Shown piece after piece: positions 1 to 5,342 of a DNA stretch of 5,537 bases. The stretch is from Anaerolineales bacterium UBA5069 (GTDB lineage: Bacteria; Chloroflexota; Anaerolineae; Caldilineales; Caldilineaceae). Each line of letters begins with the position of its first letter. Within the stretch, counting starts at the first letter, position 1. Both the position numbers and the translations under genes were made by a program. The notes under the pieces are model-generated. The model searched no databases, was not told the origin of the DNA, and saw only the letters and a list, made by a program, of their open reading frames with translations. The DNA lies in NCBI GenBank assembly GCA_002415895.1, contig DIAV01000270.1:2929-8465 (forward strand), given 5' to 3'.

Positions 1-116
1 GCCAGAACAGGTACGAGCGCCAGAACAGCCGTCGCCGCACGCAAGCAGCCGCGCGCGCGCATGCCAACCACGAACGCGGCCACATTGAGGCGCACGGGAG
101 ATATCTCCCATATCAT
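1..116 (-). CDS. N-terminus of an exported or membrane protein, partial, function unknown
   Basis: The visible 38 codons begin MIWEISPVRLNVAAFVV and continue with GMRARGCLRAATAVLALVP. The second part looks like a signal peptide or signal anchor: Arg-rich n-region at residues 20-26, then a hydrophobic core at about 27-38. The gene runs off the left edge, so no functional domain can be seen. The ATG at 116-114 is chosen because a perfect GGAGG (plus-strand CCTCC, 123-127) lies 6 nt upstream, and a TATAAT box lies 35 nt upstream. Alternative starts are a GTG at codon 8, using the GGGAG inside the palindrome at 96-109, and the ATG at codon 19 (62-60), which would give a classic short signal peptide but has a weak SD. 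The gene is divergent from the PHA-regulator gene. Presence of a real gene start is well supported; its function is not determinable here. Confidence 0.65.
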   Translation of the reverse strand, partial: MIWEISPVRLNVAAFVVGMRARGCLRAATAVLALVPVL

Positions 117-122
117 AGTGAT

Positions 123-127
123 CCTCC
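123..127 (-). promoter_or_regulatory. Ribosome binding site of the leftward gene
   Basis: GGAGG on the minus strand is 6 nt before the ATG at 116-114. It is the strongest SD in the window and decides the start chosen for the partial exported protein. Confidence 0.6.
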
Positions 128-150
128 GCGGGGCGAGAGTATTTAACCTC

Positions 151-156
151 ATTATA
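151..156 (-). promoter_or_regulatory. -10 box of the leftward gene
   Basis: The minus strand reads TATAAT, a perfect sigma70-type -10 hexamer, 34-35 nt before the proposed ATG at 116. This predicts a transcript start near 144 and a leader of about 28 nt containing the GGAGG ribosome site at 123-127. No convincing TTGACA-like -35 is found at 16-18 bp spacing (the hexamer at 17 bp is CCGCTT), although the spacer is A-rich. The local AT-richness within GC-rich surroundings supports a promoter; strength and regulation are not visible. Confidence 0.5.
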
Positions 157-444
157 CGACAATTTTTGCCAGAAAGCGGAAAAGGCTGGTGCTCCCAATG
201 AGGGGCTGCCCGTTTGTTAGTTGCTCCAGCCGCAACCCATGTTGCCGCCAAACACAACGAAGCGCCCACGCGCCCGGTTCCTGCCGGCGCCGCGAACAAT
301 CCCGCAGCCCGGGCGCTTCAGCATGAAATTACCCTGTGGTGTGTCCCTGCGGGGTGTCCCTTTGGCGTGCCCTCGCTCGCTGTGGGATCAGAGGGCTTAG
401 CGTTATGTCCAGGTTGCAGCAGTTGTCGTGTTGTCGTTGGGTCT
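157..444. other. Divergent intergenic region, no convincing gene
   Basis: This stretch separates the leftward exported-protein gene from the rightward PHA-regulator promoter. An open frame starts at a TTG at 214 and runs to 621, but it has no SD, no recognisable domain and a Cys/Arg/Pro-rich composition unlike the neighbours, so it is not called. Small repeats are present: an 8-bp inverted repeat (270-277 with 309-316, GCGCCCGG/CCGGGCGC), a GTGTCCCT direct repeat (341-348, 354-361), and a tandem GTTGTCGT pair (422-429, 430-437) just upstream of the -35 box. The last could be an operator; nothing else is supported. Confidence 0.4.
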
Positions 445-473
445 TTGACGCGCTGTATCCTGTATGCTAAGAT
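445..473 (+). promoter_or_regulatory. Sigma70-like promoter upstream of the PHA regulator gene
   Basis: TTGACG (445-450) and TAAGAT (468-473) are separated by exactly 17 bp. A TG dinucleotide one base before the -10 (465-466) makes it an extended -10. Each hexamer differs from consensus at only one position. Transcription should start at about 480-481. The gene start at 612 is roughly 130 nt downstream, leaving a long leader that contains a TGC-rich stretch and a short ORF beginning at the predicted start site. This is the best promoter in the window and it points at the regulator-patatin pair. Confidence 0.6.
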
Positions 474-611
474 CGGCTCCATGCAGCGCAATGCGGTGTT
501 GCCATTGCAGGTGCACAGTCTCTGGGTGCCAACACTGCCTATCATGCGCCATCTCGCTGCCTCGCAAGGTCGCGGCCCCGAGGAACCCCGGTCGTCGTTC
601 AGACGTCTCCC

Positions 612-1205
612 ATGCCGCTGATCAAACGCTATCCCAACCGTAAACTCTACGATACCGAAACCAAGCGCTACGTCACACTCGATGACATTGCTGCGCTGGT
701 GCGCGCCGAAAAAGAGGTGCGCGTCATCGACAACGATTCGGGCGAGGACGTCACCAGCCTCACCCTGACGCAGATCATCCTGGAGCAGGAGAAGAAAAGC
801 TCAGGCTATCTCCCCAGCGCGTTGCTCACCAACCTGATTCGCAGCGGCGGTTCCACAATTGAGCAACTGCGCAGGTCGGTGCACAGCAGCGTTGCCGGTG
901 TTGCCAGCATGGGGGGGCTGACCGAGATCACGCGTCGCAGCCATGAGCTTGAGGCTCAGGTGAGCAACCTCTTCGAACAGGGCAAGCTCTCGGTTGAACA
1001 AGCGCAAAGTGTGCTTAGGCTGGACAGCCTCGTCAACGAAGTGCTGCATTCCCTCAATGTACCCACGCACGCTGATCTGCGCTCACTGCAGGAACAGGTT
1101 GAGTTGTTGGCCGCACGCCTCAAGGACCTGGACGAGTCGGCAGCAGTGGCTGCAGATGCAGCGCCGCAACACACCGGCCTTGAGCAAAGCACGCCAGACG
1201 CGTAA
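612..1205 (+). CDS. PhaR-type polyhydroxyalkanoate synthesis regulator with phasin-like C-terminus
   Basis: Residues 2-61 match the PHB/PHA accumulation regulator DNA-binding domain (PHB_acc_N family). The signature LIKRYPNRKLYDTETKRYV is followed by VTLDDIAALV, a VRVIDNDSGEDVT segment and LTQIILEQEK. In proteobacterial PhaR this domain binds phasin-gene promoters, and the protein also binds PHA granules, releasing repression when polymer forms. Here the usual C-terminal PHB_acc repeats are not evident. Instead residues 65-147 are amphipathic helices, followed by LNVPT (148-152) and a heptad-like coiled coil (154-174), resembling the end of PhaF/PhaI-type phasins, then an Ala/Gln-rich tail. 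Length is 197 residues. The ATG at 612 fits the family start, where the KRYPNRKLYDT motif lies close to the N-terminus, but no SD precedes it (the nearest GAGG is 27 nt away). The patatin gene follows after 99 bp on the same strand, probably cotranscribed. The domain call is firm; a role in this organism's PHA metabolism is inferred. Confidence 0.88.
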   Translation: MPLIKRYPNRKLYDTETKRYVTLDDIAALVRAEKEVRVIDNDSGEDVTSLTLTQIILEQEKKSSGYLPSALLTNLIRSGGSTIEQLRRSVHSSVAGVASMGGLTEITRRSHELEAQVSNLFEQGKLSVEQAQSVLRLDSLVNEVLHSLNVPTHADLRSLQEQVELLAARLKDLDESAAVAADAAPQHTGLEQSTPDA

Positions 1206-1304
1206 AGTGACTGTACAGTTCCCGGAACATCGCTGCGCCGTTGTCCGTTCACCCCTCAATGCTTCCTTGCTGCACCGGCGGTCCTCACTGCCGCGGATCC
1301 ATCG
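1206..1304 (+). other. Spacer between the regulator and patatin genes
   Basis: The 99-bp gap holds no stem followed by a T-run, so read-through from the upstream gene is plausible. A perfect 10-bp palindrome ACTGTACAGT lies at 1210-1219 just after the upstream stop; it could be a protein site or chance. No good promoter hexamer pair was found. Confidence 0.35.
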
Positions 1305-2792
1305 ATGGCACCCTATTACTACGAGCAGTATCAAAGTGACGCCGGCTACGCATCCATCGAGTTGAATGGCCTTGCCGCCGAGGAACTCGCCGGCGGCTTT
1401 GACGAGCCCGGCTTCAACAGCAGCGCGTGGAGCTATGTGCAGGAACGTGCAGCCAAACGGGACCCGCGCGACAAGGTTGCGCTTGTGCTCGCGGGCGGCG
1501 GTATTACGGGAGCCGTATACGAAATCGGCGCGCTGCGCGCGATTGACGATCTGCTTGTGGGGCTCACTGTCAACGACTTTGACATCTTCGTGGGCACAAG
1601 TGCGGGTGCGCTTGTCAATGCCTTTATCGCCAACGGCTTCACCCCGCGCGAAGTCATGCAGTTGATTGACAACCGCCACCCCGAGTTGCACGGCTTTGGC
1701 GTGCAGGATGCGTACAAGCTCAACATTGAGGATGCTGTGCGCCACCTGGGCAAGCTGCCCGCCGTCACGTGGTCGGTTGCGCGCAGCCTTGTGACAAATT
1801 TCCGCGATCTCGCCGTGGCCGATTTGCTCTGGGAGATGGCGGAGTTGCTGCCCACGGGCATTTACAACGGTGACGCGCTCGACACATACGTGCGTGCTGC
1901 GCTCGAAAAGCCCGGCTTTGCCAACTCCTTTACGCAGCTCAAGAACCAGCTTTTCCTCGTGGCCAGCGAACTGGACAGCGGCGCGCGCGCCGTCTTTGGG
2001 CGCGGCTACATGGAGGATGTGCCGATTAGCCGCGCGGTGGCGGCAAGCAGCGCTGTACCTGTGCTTTACCGCCCTGTGCAAATCTTTGAGAAGGATTATC
2101 TGGATGGCGGCTTGCACGGCAACGCCAGCCTTGATTTGGCAATCGAGGCGGGGGCAAAGCTTGTGGTGTGCGTCAACTCCATGGTGCCCTTCGATGCGTC
2201 AACCGTGCGCCCCAACGAGCATTACATCCGCAAACGTGGCTTGCAGGGGGTCATCAATCAGTCGTTGCGTACATTCCTGCACTCGGGTCTGCGCTACCAT
2301 ATCAAGAACCTGCGTGCCAAGTACCCCGACGTGGATATCATCCTCATTCAACCCGGGCAGGACGATTACGAGATGTTCACGCACAACCCCATGCACTACT
2401 CAGGGCGGCTGGCCGTTGCCCAGCATGGCTTTGAGACGGTGACAATGGGTCTGCTGCGCAATATTGAATACTATCGCGCGGTGCTGGCCCGCCACGATAT
2501 TGCGCTGCACACCGATCTGCTGGAGGCCGAGTTGACGGCTTTGCGCTCGGGCCGCGCCACCCATTTGGGTGTTGTGGACGACCTGATTGTGGAGAGCAAT
2601 GCGCCGCCCTCCCTGCTGGATGCTGTGAAGCATTTGGAGAGCAGTCTCACGCGTATGCAGGGGCATTTCGATAGCAAGGTTGCCGCAAGCAACGGCCACG
2701 GCGGCAACGGTAATGGCAATGGGGACAAAAGCCGCCACAGCAGCCACAGCAGCAACGGCCACGCAGAAGAGCAGAATCTGGTTATCGGCTAA
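1305..2792 (+). CDS. Patatin-like phospholipase / serine acyl hydrolase
   Basis: This 495-residue protein has the full patatin signature. The oxyanion-hole motif GGGITG is at residues 64-69, the nucleophile elbow GTSAG at 97-101 (Ser99), and the catalytic Asp motif DGG at 267-269 (Asp267). The core therefore spans about 57-290 and should be an active Ser-Asp dyad hydrolase acting on acyl esters (phospholipid, galactolipid, or possibly polyester). Residues 291-455 form a long extra C-terminal region with probable helices, and 463-488 are a low-complexity Gly/Asn/His/Ser tail. No signal peptide or transmembrane segment is visible, so it is probably cytoplasmic or peripherally membrane- or granule-bound. 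The ATG at 1305 has only a weak SD-like GGAT upstream. It lies directly downstream of the PhaR-type gene, which suggests, but does not show, a link to PHA granules; some patatin-family proteins are known PHA depolymerases. Family assignment is firm, substrate unknown. Confidence 0.92.
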   Translation: MAPYYYEQYQSDAGYASIELNGLAAEELAGGFDEPGFNSSAWSYVQERAAKRDPRDKVALVLAGGGITGAVYEIGALRAIDDLLVGLTVNDFDIFVGTSAGALVNAFIANGFTPREVMQLIDNRHPELHGFGVQDAYKLNIEDAVRHLGKLPAVTWSVARSLVTNFRDLAVADLLWEMAELLPTGIYNGDALDTYVRAALEKPGFANSFTQLKNQLFLVASELDSGARAVFGRGYMEDVPISRAVAASSAVPVLYRPVQIFEKDYLDGGLHGNASLDLAIEAGAKLVVCVNSMVPFDASTVRPNEHYIRKRGLQGVINQSLRTFLHSGLRYHIKNLRAKYPDVDIILIQPGQDDYEMFTHNPMHYSGRLAVAQHGFETVTMGLLRNIEYYRAVLARHDIALHTDLLEAELTALRSGRATHLGVVDDLIVESNAPPSLLDAVKHLESSLTRMQGHFDSKVAASNGHGGNGNGNGDKSRHSSHSSNGHAEEQNLVIG

Positions 2793-2831
2793 GCGGGTTA
2801 CGTGCTGCGTCTTGCACATTTGCCGGGGACG

Positions 2832-2911
2832 TGTGTAGCGGCGGCTTCAGCCGCCGTTGGTATGCACTGCGGCGCGCACTCGAGAACGGCGGCTGAGGCC
2901 GCCGCTACACA
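2832..2911. repeat. Paired 27-bp inverted repeat, REP/BIME-like element
   Basis: The left arm (2832-2858) and right arm (2885-2911) are inverted copies, identical except for one position, which still forms a G-U pair in RNA. They flank a 26-nt centre. Each arm is itself a hairpin: CGGCGGC-TTCA-GCCGCCG on the left and CGGCGGC-TGAG-GCCGCCG on the right, bounded by TGTGTAG outside. This nested design, sited between two convergent genes, is typical of dispersed extragenic palindromes. The sequence alone cannot show how many copies the genome has. It may also halt RNA polymerase or protect mRNA 3' ends of the patatin transcript. Confidence 0.75.
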
Positions 2912-2953
2912 AGCCAGCGCGTAGTTGCCAGATGCAGCGTTCAGCAGCATTGA

Positions 2954-3006
2954 AAAACAAAAGGGGCAAAGGTCGCCACTGCGCTTGCCTTTGCCCCTTT
3001 TGTTTT
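2954..3006. terminator. Bidirectional rho-independent terminator between convergent genes
   Basis: A perfect 19-bp stem (2954-2972 with 2988-3006) encloses a 15-nt loop. The inner half is GC-richer (GGGGCAAAGG/CCTTTGCCCC) and the outer half is A/T only apart from one pair, so each strand ends in a T-rich run (TTTTGTTTT). It can therefore stop rightward transcription from the patatin gene and leftward transcription from the SH3/propeller gene. Its last base is the first base of the complement of that gene's TGA stop, so terminator and coding sequence abut. Confidence 0.85.
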
Positions 3007-5294
3007 CAGCCTTCCTGATCTGCGCTTCCACCCCAACTCACAACCTGCTCGGCGCCAAAGGTGTACGTTAAGGGCACATCAATTGCCAGTGCGTGCGCGT
3101 TGCCGCCGTCGGCGTCCATCACCCACAGCCGCCATGCGCCCGCCTCGTTGTTTTCTGCGCGATTGCTCAGGTAGACAATGTGTGCGCCGTCCGGGCTCCA
3201 GGCCGGGGACACATTGCTGGGCAGCTTGTCAACAAGCGTCGTCGCAGCTTGTGTCAACCCGTGCACGTTCGCGCCGTCAGCGTTCACGGCCCAGATGTCC
3301 CACTGCGTGGCGCCCTTCTTCTGGTAAATAATCTGCGTGCTGCCCGGCTGCCAGTCGGGGTCCTGGAACTGCTGCTGCAGCGGCTCAAAGATCAGCAATT
3401 GATCGGCGTCGGCGAGGCCATCAGCCGTGCGGCGCAGGCCTGCGCTGGATTGGTAGACGATTTCCGCATTGGCCGAGCCTGTGTCCCAATCGGCCGCCTT
3501 GGCGGATGTGAGCGACGGAATGTCGTGGAAGTTGTTACCGTTGGCGTCCACAACCGACAGTTTGTCGAAATAGCGCCTTTCGAGCACCAGGTTCGGCGGT
3601 GCACCCTTGGGGAAGCGCTGCGCAAGTTCGTCTTCGGTGAGGCATTCGTTTTGTCCCATTGGGTAGCATTCATAATATTCATCGCCGCGGCCAAAGAGAA
3701 TCCACGCGCCGTCGCCGCTCCATTTGGGTGCGCTCAGCCGCCCGCGCTCGGCAAAGATCAGCCGCTCGTTGCTGCCATCGCTGCCAATCAGGTAGAGACC
3801 CGCCTCGCCACCCTCGCGCACAAACGCAACGGTGCTGCCATCGGGGCTTATGGCCGGATCAAAGCCATTTGTCAATGATTTTGTGGCGCCTGTGGCAAAG
3901 TCGTAAGTCCAGATCATACCGCCCGGGCTTTGCTGAAACGCCAGCGTACCGGAAAGTGAAGCCGCCGCGGCAACCTCTGCCGTGGCGGTCGTATTGGTGG
4001 TGGAAGCGACGGTGGGCGCTGCCGCTGCGGGCAGATCGGGCGCCTCCTCCAATGGCAGCGTTTGTGCATCGCCTGTTACGTTGAGGTAGCGCGCTGCGGC
4101 CCAGCCGCTTGCCCCTGTGGGCAGATCGACCTTGAGCCAGTCGGCAGCGTCGTTGCGCGCAACAGGCGTCACGGTGCTGCCCGCCGCGGCCTTCGCCACA
4201 ATGGCATAGGCTGTGCCGGGGCCGGCGCGCACGTTCAGGTTGGCGGCGCTGGTGATGACGGAAGCCATTACGCCTGCGCTTGCAGTACGCGCGGGTGCTG
4301 CAACTGCAGCGGCTGTCGTGTCGGCAGCGGCGGGGCCTGTGGTGACGAGGGTCATTGTGCCGGCCTGCGCTGCAGCACTTGTTTGTGTCATAGTGGTCGA
4401 TGTGGCTGCGTTGCGCACGGCATCGGGCAGGGTGGCTGTTGCCAGGTCGCCAATACCGTAGGCGATCACGGCGCTGCGCCGCACCCAGCCGCTGGCACGT
4501 GCGCTTTGCACGGTGAGCCACTGGCTGTCGCTGGAGCGTGCGGTGGCGCGCAGCGAATCGCCGCTATCCAATGTCGCCAGTGCTGCACCTGCGTCACTTA
4601 AGATGGGCGTGTTGGCCGCGGCGACAATGGCCGGAATGGACGCCGTTACGTCTGTGCCGCTGCTGGTGGCGGCCGCGCGTGGGGTCGTTTGTTCCAGTGC
4701 GTTGACCTCAGTGTTGATTGTGACGGGTGCCGCCTGCGCAGTGGCGCTGATTGCACCCAGGCCGACTGCGCTCGCGGCCGGTGCAGTGCCGGCTGCGCTC
4801 GCGGCCGGTGCAGTGCCGACTGCGCTCGCGGCCGGTGCAGTGCCACCTGCGCTCGCGGCCGGTGCAGTGCCACCTGTCGCTGTATCGGTGGCTATTGCGG
4901 GTGCGCCGGCGGGCGGGGCGGCGGGAATGCTCTCTGTTACAGCATTTGTCGCTGCCAGCGCGCTGCCTGGTGCGACCGCGGCCCCATTTTCTGTCGCGGC
5001 GCCCGGTGCCGCGCCGCGTGTTCCATTTGCAGGTGGCGCACCGCCCGGCGCAAAGGGCATGGCCCCTGCTGCTGCACCGGCTGCGGCTGTCGCGCTGCCG
5101 TCTGTGCCCGCCTGCTGTCCGGCGCGATAGGCCAGCCAGCCGCCGCCCGTCATCGCCCCTGCAATCACAAGGGCGATTCCAACCCAAAGGAGCATTCTGC
5201 CCCAGTTCCGGCCCCTGTCTGCCGTGTTCTCATGGCTTACTGCAACAGATTCGTCGCTCATTATCGCTGTCGATTTCAGTTGATAGACGCCCAT
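3006..5294 (-). CDS. Membrane-anchored SH3-domain / TolB-like (PD40) beta-propeller protein
   Basis: This 762-residue protein has a short cytoplasmic N-terminus (1-33), one transmembrane segment (about 34-56, MLLWVGIALVIAGAM core), and a long Ala/Gly/Pro/Thr-rich linker (about 65-225) containing four 9-residue repeats at 142-177. A degenerate SH3-like module lies at about 226-282, with QWLTVQS and SGWVRRSAV. A typical bacterial SH3b module follows at 343-406, with LNVRAGPGTAY, DWLKVDLPTGASGW and ARYLNV. A WD40/PD40-type propeller occupies about 446-757, with blade motifs at 477-492 (DPAISPDGSTVAFV), 520-535, 600-615, 645-660 and 695-710 (SPAWSPDGAHIVYLS). The only two cysteines, C543 and C551, sit in an insertion between blades. 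The C-terminal part is predicted extracytoplasmic. GGGAG 6 nt before the ATG supports this start over the ATG at codon 12, which has a poor SD. It lies 48 bp after a probable HlyD-type gene and is likely cotranscribed. A role in cell-surface binding or scaffolding is inferred; no catalytic motif is seen. Confidence 0.88.
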   Translation of the reverse strand: MGVYQLKSTAIMSDESVAVSHENTADRGRNWGRMLLWVGIALVIAGAMTGGGWLAYRAGQQAGTDGSATAAAGAAAGAMPFAPGGAPPANGTRGAAPGAATENGAAVAPGSALAATNAVTESIPAAPPAGAPAIATDTATGGTAPAASAGGTAPAASAVGTAPAASAAGTAPAASAVGLGAISATAQAAPVTINTEVNALEQTTPRAAATSSGTDVTASIPAIVAAANTPILSDAGAALATLDSGDSLRATARSSDSQWLTVQSARASGWVRRSAVIAYGIGDLATATLPDAVRNAATSTTMTQTSAAAQAGTMTLVTTGPAAADTTAAAVAAPARTASAGVMASVITSAANLNVRAGPGTAYAIVAKAAAGSTVTPVARNDAADWLKVDLPTGASGWAAARYLNVTGDAQTLPLEEAPDLPAAAAPTVASTTNTTATAEVAAAASLSGTLAFQQSPGGMIWTYDFATGATKSLTNGFDPAISPDGSTVAFVREGGEAGLYLIGSDGSNERLIFAERGRLSAPKWSGDGAWILFGRGDEYYECYPMGQNECLTEDELAQRFPKGAPPNLVLERRYFDKLSVVDANGNNFHDIPSLTSAKAADWDTGSANAEIVYQSSAGLRRTADGLADADQLLIFEPLQQQFQDPDWQPGSTQIIYQKKGATQWDIWAVNADGANVHGLTQAATTLVDKLPSNVSPAWSPDGAHIVYLSNRAENNEAGAWRLWVMDADGGNAHALAIDVPLTYTFGAEQVVSWGGSADQEG
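4761..4868. repeat. Four tandem 27-bp coding repeats
   Basis: Units at 4761-4787, 4788-4814, 4815-4841 and 4842-4868 are nearly identical, differing only at unit positions 4-6 (GAC, GGC, GAC, ACC). A fifth unit starts at 4869 and decays within about 8 bases. They encode GTAPAASA plus one variable residue, four times, in the Ala-rich linker of the SH3/propeller protein. The near-identity indicates recent slippage or recombination. Because 27 is a multiple of three, copy-number changes would alter linker length without a frameshift. Confidence 0.9.
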
Positions 5295-5301
5295 AATTTG
5301 C

Positions 5302-5306
5302 TCCCA
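5302..5306 (-). promoter_or_regulatory. Ribosome binding site of the SH3/propeller gene
   Basis: The minus strand reads GGGAG, then CAAATT, then ATG at 5294. The purine-rich match and 6-nt spacing decide this start over the internal ATG eleven codons later. The 48-bp gap to the upstream stop contains no terminator-like stem, consistent with an operon. Confidence 0.55.
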
Positions 5307-5342
5307 GGGCCCTGCTTGATGGCCCTCTCTCCTTGCCTGCTG

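Noticed and set aside
270..316. 8-bp inverted repeat GCGCCCGG/CCGGGCGC as a terminator or riboswitch stem
   Set aside because: The 31-nt loop and lack of a T-run make it a weak structure, expected by chance at this GC content.
214..621. Plus-strand open frame starting at TTG before the regulator gene
   Set aside because: No SD, no domain, odd composition, and it spans the promoter at 445-473. Only its last 46 codons (from 481) are worth keeping, as a possible leader ORF.
1208..1304. Separate promoter for the patatin gene
   Set aside because: No -35/-10 pair with acceptable spacing was found, so cotranscription with the upstream gene is the simpler reading.
1083..2117. Long open frame (344 codons) on the minus strand opposite the patatin and regulator genes
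   Set aside because: It lies antisense to a clear patatin with intact catalytic motifs, has no recognisable domain, and its composition is that expected opposite GC-rich coding DNA.
4761..4868. Regularly repeated units suggesting a CRISPR array
   Set aside because: The 27-bp units abut with no spacers and lie in frame within a coding linker, so they are a minisatellite.
4513..5130. Ala-rich plus-strand open frame opposite the linker of the SH3/propeller gene
   Set aside because: The Ala/Gly codons and 27-bp tandem repeat keep several frames open on both strands. The minus-strand frame has a good SD, a transmembrane segment and recognisable domains; this one has none.
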